From Thiodiazotropha sp040507225 (GTDB lineage Bacteria; Pseudomonadota; Gammaproteobacteria; Chromatiales; Chromatiaceae), in the NCBI GenBank assembly GCA_040507225.1, contig JBEVVG010000001.1:558001-622000 (forward strand): a stretch of 64,000 nt of DNA, given 5' to 3'. The translations under genes and the position numbers were made by a program. Shown here in pieces: positions 1-8,135 of the stretch. Each line of letters begins with the position of its first letter. Position 1 is the first letter of the stretch. Under the pieces are notes generated by a model, which was not told where the DNA came from, ran no database searches, and was given only the letters and a program-made list of their open reading frames with translations.

Positions 1-524
1 TGCAGGTCACCGACCTTGAGGGGAAAAGGACGTGTGAACACGGCGCTGCGCCACTCCATTCGGCCCTCGGCTCCGGTCAGACGTTCACCCTCCAGCATGA
101 TGTCGGTTTCCTCCAGCGAGAATTGCCCGCCGACCCCGATTTGCGCCAGATCCATCAGCGGCGGTACCAGCTCCGCAGGAAGCGTTCCATGGATTCCCTC
201 GATCCGGGTGTCGCCAAATCCCACGCTCAGGGTACCCTGCAGGGACTGACCGAGATGAGTCAGTTGCACATCGAACCCCAGGCGGCCGAACAACAGCCGG
301 GTAGGGGCGAAATTCCAGCTCAGTTTGTCCAGTGGAACCTGGCGAATGCTGAGCGCCTCCATCCTGCCGTCCCACAGGCTGCCTTTGATTCGGCCGTAGG
401 TGAAGGGCAGGCGGGGGGCATCCCCTGCGAACCAGCCCATCACATGCTGGGCGGGCAGGTTGATCAGGAGGAACACCAGGTAGGCGCCGAGGCCGACAAG
501 GGTGAGTTTCCAGGCGCGTGTCAT
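1..524 (-). CDS. gspN: Type II secretion system protein N (GspN), partial
   Basis: Inner-membrane component of the type II secretion machine. The start is an ATG at 524 that overlaps the gspM stop (TGATG), so translation is probably coupled. About 174 residues are visible before the window edge; the family is usually around 250, so the C-terminus is missing. One membrane segment lies at residues 8-25, followed by the periplasmic region with the 'FTYGRIKGSLWDG' and 'FGDTRIEGIHGTLP' stretches I recognise as GspN-like. It is the last visible gene of an overlapping minus-strand gsp operon. Identification rests on context plus sequence character; fairly sure. Confidence 0.85.
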   Translation of the reverse strand, partial: MTRAWKLTLVGLGAYLVFLLINLPAQHVMGWFAGDAPRLPFTYGRIKGSLWDGRMEALSIRQVPLDKLSWNFAPTRLLFGRLGFDVQLTHLGQSLQGTLSVGFGDTRIEGIHGTLPAELVPPLMDLAQIGVGGQFSLEETDIMLEGERLTGAEGRMEWRSAVFTRPFPLKVGDL

Positions 525-1012
525 CACTCGCCTCCCCGTTGCACCACGACCCGGGCATTCACCAGGCCGGGTCCATCCTGACGGTCGATATTCAGGGACT
601 CGATCTCAAGACCATGCTCCTCGGTCAACTGGCCCAGCCAGCGGATCAGGATATCGAAGGGCGCCTGTTCGATCCAAAGCTGCACGGCCTTGTCACCCTG
701 CGGCTTGATTCGTTCGATCTGCTCGCGCATGCGGATGGTTTTGGCGGTTCTGTCCACCAGGGTCAGAAGGGCCTCGTTGGAGACCTTGCGCGAACCACCC
801 TGACGGGCGCGCATGCGCTGCACCAGGCCGACATTGTCCTGCATCCACTGCAGGGTTGCGGTCTGGCTTTCCACGCGCTGCGCCTGTTTCTCCAGGTCCC
901 GGGTGAACGGGAGCCAGAACACCAGGTAGACAAGCAGGATCAGTACCGCGGCAGCGCCGAGAATCATGGCCAGGTGTTCCTGCTGGGTCTTGCTTTGCCA
1001 CCACTGCTTCAT
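524..1012 (-). CDS. gspM: Type II secretion system protein M (GspM)
   Basis: Inner-membrane platform protein that pairs with GspL. It has 162 residues, the normal size for GspM: a short cytoplasmic N-terminus, one membrane helix at about 15-34 and a periplasmic ferredoxin-like domain rich in charged helices. The ATG at 1012 overlaps the gspL stop by 4 bases (ATGA), and the stop overlaps the gspN start. Sequence conservation in this family is low, so the call leans on size, topology and position between gspL and gspN. Confidence 0.9.
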   Translation of the reverse strand: MKQWWQSKTQQEHLAMILGAAAVLILLVYLVFWLPFTRDLEKQAQRVESQTATLQWMQDNVGLVQRMRARQGGSRKVSNEALLTLVDRTAKTIRMREQIERIKPQGDKAVQLWIEQAPFDILIRWLGQLTEEHGLEIESLNIDRQDGPGLVNARVVVQRGGE

Positions 1013-2235
1013 GATCGACTGCCTGTGATGCGAATATGCGAAGTGACTTGATTGCCCGAGGCGTTGGCGGAACGGATCTCGACATTCAACTGAGCCGCCT
1101 CCAACTGCTTTTTCAAGGGTTCGAGGGCCTGTAATTCCTTGATCGTAAGTTGCAGGTCGAGTTGACCGTCCCGGAAGCTGATGCTCTCAAGGGTCGTGTT
1201 GGGGGCTTTTTTGACGATCTCCGCTGCAGGTACGAAGAGTGTCGCGAACTGAGTGAATCCTCCGCCGCTACCCTGCAGTACTTTCAACTGCTGCTCCATC
1301 TGTACCCTCGGGTCGACGATACGCTTGATCTCCGGAAAGGCCTGCTGGAAGGTGCTTCTGATCTCCTGGGCAAGTGCCTCGCTCTGGCGCTCGTAGCTGT
1401 AGTAGTCCTTCACACTGGTCGCCATGGCTATTCCGACGAAGACCCCAGCCAGCACGGCTGCAGGTAGCCAACGCTTCCATTGCAGGGTCATCTTGTCGAC
1501 CCGCAGGTAGTCGCCCTGAAGCAGGTTGATCTGCTCCTTTTCATTCAGAGCGGATGCCAGCAGGGCAGTCAGCTGGGCTCGCGAGGCGATCGGCTCAATG
1601 CTGACCTCAGCGTCGGCGGCGATGGATTCGAGACCGGATATTGGTTCGATAGCCTCGAGACAATGCAGCAGCAGTCTTTGCGGTGGATGGTCCTCCGCCT
1701 GCCTCAACGCCATCTGCAGGAATCCCGGCGCATTCATCGCGTCCACGCTGAATCCCTGGTTCAGCCGGGTCTGCACCAGCAGGTATTGGTCATCCTGGTA
1801 GAGCGTCCAGGTCTCTTCATGACGGGGCAGGCAGGTGAGATCGGCGAACACACCCATGGGCTCCAGACCGGCGTTTTCCAGCCGCTCGAGCCAGGCATCG
1901 AGGCGCTGGCGGGCAATCACCAGCACCGGTGTGACCTGCTCGGCATCGATGCTGCCTGCCGCGAAGTGCAGATCGTCAATATCTTCGCTGAGCTCGTTTT
2001 CCAGAGAGAAGGGAATCGCCTGCAACAGGCGCTGCCGGTTGCGGGTGGGAATCCTGACCTGGGTCAGTAATACATCGGAGGCAGGGATCAGCGCCAGGGT
2101 GCGGCGTCCCCGGGCCTGCTGGACCGCTTCCGCCAGGCTGCCTTCCCCGGTGTCGTTGACGGCGCCCCCGCGCACGCACCAGCTGACCTGCTCGCACTCG
2201 CTGTCATGGCACTGCAATACGAAAGTTTCCGCCAT
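1009..2235 (-). CDS. gspL: Type II secretion system protein L (GspL)
   Basis: Bitopic platform protein that links the GspE ATPase in the cytoplasm to GspM in the membrane. The 408 residues comprise an actin-like cytoplasmic domain to about 250 (including the family-typical 'NLLQGDY' just before the membrane), one helix at about 257-276, and a periplasmic domain. The start used is ATG 2235, one base inside the gspK stop (TGATG); a TTG codon directly upstream is also in frame but unlikely. No gspE is visible in the window although GspL needs it. Confidence 0.93.
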   Translation of the reverse strand: MAETFVLQCHDSECEQVSWCVRGGAVNDTGEGSLAEAVQQARGRRTLALIPASDVLLTQVRIPTRNRQRLLQAIPFSLENELSEDIDDLHFAAGSIDAEQVTPVLVIARQRLDAWLERLENAGLEPMGVFADLTCLPRHEETWTLYQDDQYLLVQTRLNQGFSVDAMNAPGFLQMALRQAEDHPPQRLLLHCLEAIEPISGLESIAADAEVSIEPIASRAQLTALLASALNEKEQINLLQGDYLRVDKMTLQWKRWLPAAVLAGVFVGIAMATSVKDYYSYERQSEALAQEIRSTFQQAFPEIKRIVDPRVQMEQQLKVLQGSGGGFTQFATLFVPAAEIVKKAPNTTLESISFRDGQLDLQLTIKELQALEPLKKQLEAAQLNVEIRSANASGNQVTSHIRITGSRS

Positions 2236-3221
2236 CAATATGCCCCAAGGGTACGCGAAAAGACCACGACATCCTGGTCGCTTTTATACATACGGCTGAC
2301 CAATCTCTGGCTGTTGTTTTCCATCCGAACAACCGTCTCCAACTGATAAAACTGACTGTTTACTGAGATCAATGGCTCTATCTCTTCAGATTTTACTTTA
2401 TTTTCGTCCAAAAGGTCTCTCAATCTATCAACAAAGGTGTTCGTGTCTTTGAACGGGTTCTCTTCCCGGTCCCCGGTGAGTTGTTCCGCGTCCGCTTCAC
2501 TGAGCCCGGCGATCAGGGAACGTATCACCAGCGGATCGGCGGTGTTGATGTTCACCGGGGTCTGTTGCGGCAGGGCCGTCACATAGGGGACAAGCTGATC
2601 AAAAATCTCTGCATCGACGCCTTTCACGAGACGCAGCTCGGTGGCGCTGCCCATGCGACCGTTGGCGGTCCGGTAGGGGGGATCCATCGCAAGATAGCTG
2701 AGATCTTCCGCACCGTCGGGAAACAGGGCGTTGATGTCCCCGTCCATCCAGTCCTGGGTGGCCTGGGCGATGGTTTCGGGGAGTTCCAGGAATACCAGCA
2801 GACGCTGGAACTGGGCGAGATGGATCGCCGCGTTCGCCTTGCTCTGCTCGTCCGCCTCCGCCTCGACGTACAGATTGTTCAGGTTGAAGCGCCCCTGCAG
2901 GTCGGTGGTGGCGGCCTGTACCTCACCGCCTTCCACCGGGGTGGGTGGCAGGACCTTGGCCCAGTCCTCGTCCAGCCCGTCATAACCCTGTGCCCCGTCG
3001 TCTTTCAGGTCCCGGATCAACATCCCCCGAGACCAGGCTTCGCTGCCCAGGGTGAGGTAGTACCCCTGATCCGCCATCAGGATGTTGCCGGTGCGGCGGA
3101 TACTGAGTTGCATCTGGTGGGTCATGGCCACTGCGGCGATGGAGGCCATGGCGACGATGATGATGGCCGTAATCAGAGCCACGCCTTTGTGTCGTACGGG
3201 AGGGGTAGGGAAACGCTTCAT
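2235..3221 (-). CDS. gspK: Type II secretion minor pseudopilin GspK
   Basis: Large minor pseudopilin at the pseudopilus tip, forming a complex with GspI and GspJ. It has 328 residues. The prepilin cleavage site is G13|V14, and position +5 of the mature protein is Thr, not Glu, which is the hallmark of GspK within the pseudopilins. The hydrophobic helix spans 14-34 and is followed by the large globular insertion with SAM-like helices ('PVNINTADPLVIRSL'). The start overlaps the gspJ stop by 4 bases. Confidence 0.95.
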   Translation of the reverse strand: MKRFPTPPVRHKGVALITAIIIVAMASIAAVAMTHQMQLSIRRTGNILMADQGYYLTLGSEAWSRGMLIRDLKDDGAQGYDGLDEDWAKVLPPTPVEGGEVQAATTDLQGRFNLNNLYVEAEADEQSKANAAIHLAQFQRLLVFLELPETIAQATQDWMDGDINALFPDGAEDLSYLAMDPPYRTANGRMGSATELRLVKGVDAEIFDQLVPYVTALPQQTPVNINTADPLVIRSLIAGLSEADAEQLTGDREENPFKDTNTFVDRLRDLLDENKVKSEEIEPLISVNSQFYQLETVVRMENNSQRLVSRMYKSDQDVVVFSRTLGAY

Positions 3222-3937
3222 GGGTTCAGCGTATCCTGCAGGGTTGCCTCATCGGGCAGTTTCCGTGAAACCGGAAAAATCCGCCGGATCGCGCCCCAGT
3301 CCTTTAATTCGAGGTTGATCTCGATGGCCAGCGGAAGACTCGGCTGGGTGTCCGCATCGGCGCCACGAATCTCCGGAGGCCAACGGTCGAGTTTGTTGAG
3401 TTCCTCGTCGTAGTAGATGATCTCCAGGGCGCTGACCTGATCGAACAGCCTGAAGCGCTTGGGTTCGGTGTCCTGCGCCCGGTCCAGCACTGGCCAGGTA
3501 ACCCGGTAGAGGGTCTGGTCCTCGAACTGGTACCCGACCCGCTGCAGATTGCTGCGGTTGAGTTTCATCGGGTTGGCATAGCCATCCCGGGTCAGTTCGA
3601 GCAGAATCCCGGCGAAGCCACCGCTCGACAGAGCGGGCTGTGAATCCCCATGCTGGTCGCGTACCGGCCGGTCCACGACCTGAATGATATCCCGCTGCAT
3701 CAGATTCAGGCCCAGCTGCAGCCGGGTCATGCGCTGACTGTAGGCACTGGTCTGCTGTTCGGTGTCCAGTACCACCTTGAGTCCCGAGTAGACGAAAGTC
3801 GCTATGATTGCAAAGATGGTAATCGCAATCAGCAGTTCCAGCAGGGTGAAGCCGCTCTGGACCCCTCTCGCAACCTGCTGATAGCCCCGTGCAGGTGCCG
3901 GTTGGGCAGGGAGAGCGAATGAATATGCGCGCTTCAT
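3218..3937 (-). CDS. gspJ: Type II secretion minor pseudopilin GspJ
   Basis: Minor pseudopilin of the GspI-J-K tip complex. The 239 residues have an N-terminal prepilin leader of 29 residues, longer than usual, with cleavage at G29|F30 and the mature start FTLLEL carrying the conserved Glu5. Translation is coupled to gspI upstream (ATGA at 3934-3937) and to gspK downstream. An alternative, shorter start would shorten the leader, but no better in-frame ATG was seen. Confidence 0.93.
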   Translation of the reverse strand: MKRAYSFALPAQPAPARGYQQVARGVQSGFTLLELLIAITIFAIIATFVYSGLKVVLDTEQQTSAYSQRMTRLQLGLNLMQRDIIQVVDRPVRDQHGDSQPALSSGGFAGILLELTRDGYANPMKLNRSNLQRVGYQFEDQTLYRVTWPVLDRAQDTEPKRFRLFDQVSALEIIYYDEELNKLDRWPPEIRGADADTQPSLPLAIEINLELKDWGAIRRIFPVSRKLPDEATLQDTLNP

Positions 3938-4353
3938 TGGGCCTGTTGATAGGGTTGCGAGAGGAAACTTACGAGACTGGTGACACTGTCCTCATCACCC
4001 TTTTTCCGGAACACCCGTATTTCGACCTTGCGAACCCGTTCGTCAGGGGTTTTCTCCACCTCCCGCACCCAGTGCCACTTGTGCAGACCCATCTCCTCGT
4101 CGCCTCGCTGGATCCCGGTATCCGGCCATTTGCTGCCGACCTGCAGGGTGGTCATCTGATTCATGGCGACCCAGTGAGCCAGGGTCTTGTCACGCAGGTA
4201 GGCCACGTTGACCGATTGATTCGAGGCGACGGAGATGATCGAGGCGAAGGCGATTGCGAGAATCGCCAGGGCGATGAGGATCTCGAGCAGGGTAAACCCT
4301 CCGCTGTGTCTGGTAGCGCTCGCGGAGGTTGGGCGGTCAGTAGGGTGAAACAT
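3934..4353 (-). CDS. gspI: Type II secretion minor pseudopilin GspI
   Basis: Minor pseudopilin that starts assembly of the pseudopilus tip. From the ATG at 4353 it has 139 residues, with cleavage at G19|F20 and a mature FTLLEI with Glu5. Another in-frame ATG at 4380 would overlap gspH by 44 bases; the one at 4353 overlaps by 17 and has a GGA just upstream, so I prefer it, but the choice is open. The reading frame then overlaps gspJ by 4 bases. Confidence 0.92.
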   Translation of the reverse strand: MFHPTDRPTSASATRHSGGFTLLEILIALAILAIAFASIISVASNQSVNVAYLRDKTLAHWVAMNQMTTLQVGSKWPDTGIQRGDEEMGLHKWHWVREVEKTPDERVRKVEIRVFRKKGDEDSVTSLVSFLSQPYQQAQ

Positions 4354-4927
4354 GTTCCAGCGCAAGTTCTCCGACTTCATTGCCGCTCAGCCGGTAATAA
4401 CTTTCGACGTCCCGGGAACTGATTTTCATCTCGAACGGGGTCATCTCACCGCTGTTCAGGAGGATGATTTCTGGGGTCCGTTTCTCCTCGTCATCACCCT
4501 CCCTGAGGGATGTGGCGATACTCAGCTCCATGAATTCCGGCAGCTCCCGGTCCCGGAACAGGGTGTCGCTCACCGGCTCCCAGTCGCCCTCCGTGAGGGC
4601 CAGGAAGCCGTAGTGATCTTCGGTGATGTCCACGCCGATCAGTACCGATCTCAGAAGGGCTTCTTCACTTGCGAGCTGGATCAGGCTGGTGAGCCGGTTG
4701 GCCTCTTCCTTGAGCCGGTCGGCGGGTGTGTTGCGGCCGATGGATATGGCCACGATATTGATTACGATGGCGATGATGAAGACCACGACCATGACCTCGA
4801 TCAGGGTGAAGCCCCGCGCCGGTGGCGGCTCGGCCCCGATCGTCGCCGGGAATCGGGGGGGAGGGGGGGCAGAAGTCCCTGCTGCCCGGGCCAATTCAGC
4901 GTTCCGTGGCATGGCCGGTCCACTCAC
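4337..4927 (-). CDS. gspH: Type II secretion minor pseudopilin GspH
   Basis: Minor pseudopilin joining the tip complex to the GspG fibre. The 196 residues include an unusually long Pro/Ala-rich leader of 39 residues before the cleavage site G39|F40 (mature FTLIEV with Glu5). The GTG at 4927 overlaps the gspG stop (GTGA); an ATG at 4912 is an alternative giving a 34-residue leader. The C-terminal half fits the GspH beta-sandwich in length. Confidence 0.92.
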   Translation of the reverse strand: MSGPAMPRNAELARAAGTSAPPPPRFPATIGAEPPPARGFTLIEVMVVVFIIAIVINIVAISIGRNTPADRLKEEANRLTSLIQLASEEALLRSVLIGVDITEDHYGFLALTEGDWEPVSDTLFRDRELPEFMELSIATSLREGDDEEKRTPEIILLNSGEMTPFEMKISSRDVESYYRLSGNEVGELALEHVSPY

Positions 4928-5409
4928 TCCAGATTCCAGTTCCCGATATCATCGTCGGTTGACTGGGGGTCGAGGCCGGCGGAATAGATGTCGATGCTCC
5001 CATGGCTGCCCGGATTCAAATACATGTAGGTGCTGCCCCAGGGATCCATCGGCAGACGATCGAGATACCCGCCTTCCTTCCAGTTCCTCGGTTCCGGTGA
5101 GTCATTGGGTTTGTTCACCAGGGCCTCCAGTCCCTGGTCGGTGGTGGGATAGAGCATGTTGTCGAGGCGGTACAGGTTGAGTGCTGCCTCAAGCGCCCGG
5201 ATATCGCTCTTGGCCTTGGTGACACGAGCCTGCTCCGGACGATCCATGATTTTCGGCACCACGATCGCGGCCAGGATGCTCAGTATGACCACCACCACCA
5301 TGACTTCAATCAGAGTGAAGCCCTTGTGAAGTGATCGGGTCTGGGTTGGGATCCGTGATCGACGCGAAAATCCAAGACTGTGCTGAGTTGGGTTGGCCTG
5401 CTGGGTCAT
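4924..5409 (-). CDS. gspG: Type II secretion major pseudopilin GspG
   Basis: Major subunit of the pseudopilus. From ATG 5409 it has 161 residues: a 30-residue leader, cleavage at G30|F31, mature FTLIEV, and a very conserved GspG body with 'YPTTDQGLEALV', 'WGSTYMYLNPG' and an acidic calcium-loop region 'DPQSTDDDIGNWN'. The frame is open further upstream (to 5523) with another ATG at 5433, but only 5409 has an AGG at a plausible distance, and a GATAAT -10-like box at 5458-5463 argues against the longest form. It is the first gene of the operon here; gspE and gspF, usually just upstream, are absent. Confidence 0.95.
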   Translation of the reverse strand: MTQQANPTQHSLGFSRRSRIPTQTRSLHKGFTLIEVMVVVVILSILAAIVVPKIMDRPEQARVTKAKSDIRALEAALNLYRLDNMLYPTTDQGLEALVNKPNDSPEPRNWKEGGYLDRLPMDPWGSTYMYLNPGSHGSIDIYSAGLDPQSTDDDIGNWNLE

Positions 5410-5903
5410 AATCTGGAACCTGTTGTTTTCCATAAGTTGATAGTTTGAAACCGGTCTATTATCAAGTGAATGCGAATCAGAATCCAGAATCCACTGGAAA
5501 ATCCTTTCGTCAAGGTGATCCAATTCCCGGTTCCTTATAAGATGACGGTTGACAGGCTGATGCCGGAACCTCGTGCGGGATCGGCAATGCCTGTCTGGCG
5601 TCCTACTCCGACACGGAGAAAAATGCTGGGTTCCCCGGCATGCAGGGAAAGCCGGCAGAGGACCGGAACATCGCGCAGCGGTTTTGTTTAACGCGGCCCG
5701 GTTATTAAGCCGGCACCTAAATATGCCATGCTCAGGGCTACAAGCATGCCCTTGGTCAAGGCGTGACTCGCAGGGAATAGCCGCTCACAACACAGAGCAA
5801 GGGCTGCTTGTAGCCCCTGTCAACGTAATTCTAAGGACAGGCACGCTTCGGCTGAACATGGCATATTTAGGTGTCGGCTTAATAGCTTCGCGGGGAGGAT
5901 TGA
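5410..5903. other. Divergent intergenic region between gspG and prsK
   Basis: This 494-base gap lies between divergent operons and must hold both promoters. A GATAAT box on the minus strand (5458-5463) is a weak candidate for gspG. Most of the right half is filled by a nested inverted repeat (5703-5884, listed separately). No open frame here looks like a real gene. Confidence 0.6.
5703..5884. repeat. Nested inverted repeat, possible MITE-like element
   Basis: Outer arms 5703-5735 and 5852-5884 are 33 bases each and complementary at 31 positions. Inner arms 5733-5754 and 5798-5819 are about 22 bases each, complementary except for two single-base indels. The ends read TATTAAGCC... and ...GGCTTAATA, compatible with a TA target duplication flanking TTAAGCC termini. 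There is no room for a transposase. It ends 19 bases before the prsK start, so prsK transcripts probably begin in or cross it. It could be a non-autonomous transposon or a regulatory hairpin. Confidence 0.7.
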
Positions 5904-8021
5904 TTGAGTATCGGGATCATCAGCTACGCCGTATCCGCATTCCTGTTTTTTCTGTTCAGTGTGCTGCTGCTGACCAGCTGGCGTGGGCGTATCGAAGGGG
6001 TCTATCTGCTCGTTGCCTCGGCGACCACGACTTGCTGGGCCCTGGCCGCAGTGGCCTTACAGGTTCAGGAAACCCCGCTCACCACGACCACCTACCAGCT
6101 GTTCGAGATCGCGCGGAATCTCACCTGGTTTGCTTTCCTGTTCCATCTCCTCAACACCCTGCAGCAGGCCTCCGGCAGCGAGGGTCGGGTCCTGCGATAT
6201 GTCCCGGCGGGTATTTTTTCCGTCTCCGTGGTGTTGTTCGGGGTGGAACTGCTGGGCCGCTTCAACCCACAGGTGCATGATTGGACCTGGACCGCCGATC
6301 TGCAACTGGTGGGTCATCTGGGGTTTTCGATTACCGGACTGGTACTGATCGAGCAGCTCTATCGCAGCACACGTCCCGAGATGCGATGGTCGGTCAAGTT
6401 CCTCTACCTGGGCATGGGTGTACTGTTTGCCTACGATTTCGCGCTCTATGCCGACGCGCTGATGTATCGGCAGGTGGATTCCGCCTTCTGGCAGGCGCGG
6501 GGATTCACCAGTGCCCTGGCGGTTCCCTTCATTGCGATTGCGGCAACCCGCAACCCGAGTTGGTCGGTCCGTGTATTTGTCTCCCGGCAGGTGGTTTTTC
6601 ATGCCATGACCCTGCTTGCGGCAGGCAGCTACCTGGTGTTCATGGCGGTGGTGGGTTACTACATCCGCTACTATGGAGGCAGCTGGGCCAAGGCCGCGCA
6701 GATCGCGGTGGTGTTCTTCGGCCTGTGTTTCCTGGTTGTGGTGCTGTTTTCCGGATCGTTTCGCGGCAAACTGAAGGTGTTCGTCAACAAGCACTTCTTC
6801 AGCTACAAATATGACTGGCGGGATGAGTGGCTGAGGGTGGTGCAGACCCTTTCCGAAGGGCCTGGAGGGGATGAGATCCGCCCCCGGGTGATCCAGGCGA
6901 TTTCCGATTCCGTGGAGGCCAGGGGCGGCTATCTATGGATGTTGAGTGACGATGGCAGCTATCAGTGCGTCAGCCAGTGGCAGATGCCCGAAATCAGTCT
7001 CAATGTCGCGGCCGATTCAGCCCTGGCGGACTATTTTCTCACCAGTGACTGGATCATCGACATCGACGAATGGTCGGACTATCCGGAGCGGTATGAGAAC
7101 CTGAACATCGACCCTTCACTGGTTGAACTGGCCGATGCCTGGCTGATTGTGCCGATCAAGCACCATGAGGCGCTGATTGGCTTCGTCCTGCTCACGCATC
7201 CGAAGCAGAGCCGCTCGATCAATTGGGAGGACCGGGACCTGATCAAGGCCGCGGCCAAGCAGGCGGGTGGCTATTTGGCCCTGTTGCAGACCACCGAGGC
7301 ATTGAGCCAGGCCAACCAGTTCGAAGCCTTCAACCGTCTCTCAGCCTTCGTGGTGCATGATCTGAAAAATCTGATCGCGCAGCTTGAACTTGTGGTGAAG
7401 AATGCGGAGCGCCACAAGAACAACCCGGCTTTCATGGATGATGCGGTGAAAACTATTGGTAACGCCGTTGAGAAAATGGGACGATTGCTGTCACAGTTAC
7501 GGCAGGGAAGGTTTGAGTCGACACGCACCAACCAGTTCTACATTGAAGAAGCCGTGGCTCGAGCGGTCAACGAACTGTATGCCTATCATCCCAAGCCCCA
7601 GTTGGACATTCGGGACAACTATCTCGAGATCATTGCCGATCAGGACCGTTTCACCGCGGTCATGGTACACATGATCAAGAATGCCCAGGAGGCAACGGAT
7701 GCCGACGGCTCCGTCAGTGTGATCCTGGAGCGCGAGGGGCAGGAGGCGGTCATTCGAATCTCGGATACGGGCAGTGGCATGGAGGAGAAATTCATCAAGG
7801 AACGGCTATTCAGACCTTTTCAGACGACCAAGGGCAATGCCGGCATGGGAATCGGCGTGTATGAAACCCGCGAGTATGTGAAATCATTGAACGGGAGCCT
7901 GCGCGTCAGCAGTGAGCTGGGGGTGGGGACCCGGTTCACGATCAGCATTCCGCTCAATCGGGTGGCCCCGCAGGTAAAGCCCGAATCCGATACTGAGCTG
8001 TCATCATTGCCCGGTGGTTGA
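5904..8021 (+). CDS. prsK: XrtA/PEP-CTERM system sensor histidine kinase PrsK
   Basis: Membrane histidine kinase expected to sense an unknown signal and control polysaccharide/PEP-CTERM genes through PrsR and sigma54. The 705 residues comprise about eight membrane helices to residue ~290, a GAF-like region (~300-460), a HisKA-type box with His485 in 'VVHDLKN', and an ATPase domain with 'DTGSGM' at 621-626 and a 'GMGIGVYETREYV' G2 box. The start is TTG at 5904, chosen because GGGGAGG (5892-5898) lies 5 bases upstream. prsR follows after 114 bases, as in known prs loci. Confidence 0.93.
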   Translation: MSIGIISYAVSAFLFFLFSVLLLTSWRGRIEGVYLLVASATTTCWALAAVALQVQETPLTTTTYQLFEIARNLTWFAFLFHLLNTLQQASGSEGRVLRYVPAGIFSVSVVLFGVELLGRFNPQVHDWTWTADLQLVGHLGFSITGLVLIEQLYRSTRPEMRWSVKFLYLGMGVLFAYDFALYADALMYRQVDSAFWQARGFTSALAVPFIAIAATRNPSWSVRVFVSRQVVFHAMTLLAAGSYLVFMAVVGYYIRYYGGSWAKAAQIAVVFFGLCFLVVVLFSGSFRGKLKVFVNKHFFSYKYDWRDEWLRVVQTLSEGPGGDEIRPRVIQAISDSVEARGGYLWMLSDDGSYQCVSQWQMPEISLNVAADSALADYFLTSDWIIDIDEWSDYPERYENLNIDPSLVELADAWLIVPIKHHEALIGFVLLTHPKQSRSINWEDRDLIKAAAKQAGGYLALLQTTEALSQANQFEAFNRLSAFVVHDLKNLIAQLELVVKNAERHKNNPAFMDDAVKTIGNAVEKMGRLLSQLRQGRFESTRTNQFYIEEAVARAVNELYAYHPKPQLDIRDNYLEIIADQDRFTAVMVHMIKNAQEATDADGSVSVILEREGQEAVIRISDTGSGMEEKFIKERLFRPFQTTKGNAGMGIGVYETREYVKSLNGSLRVSSELGVGTRFTISIPLNRVAPQVKPESDTELSSLPGG

Positions 8022-8135
8022 CGTCCGCCGCAAACAGGAATCTAACGCAGAAATCGAGAATACTATTAAAGACCGGGCCGGGTCGACCGAACAGTAATCT
8101 AGGGCCTGGTAACCGGAGAATAGAGGCAAAACTGA

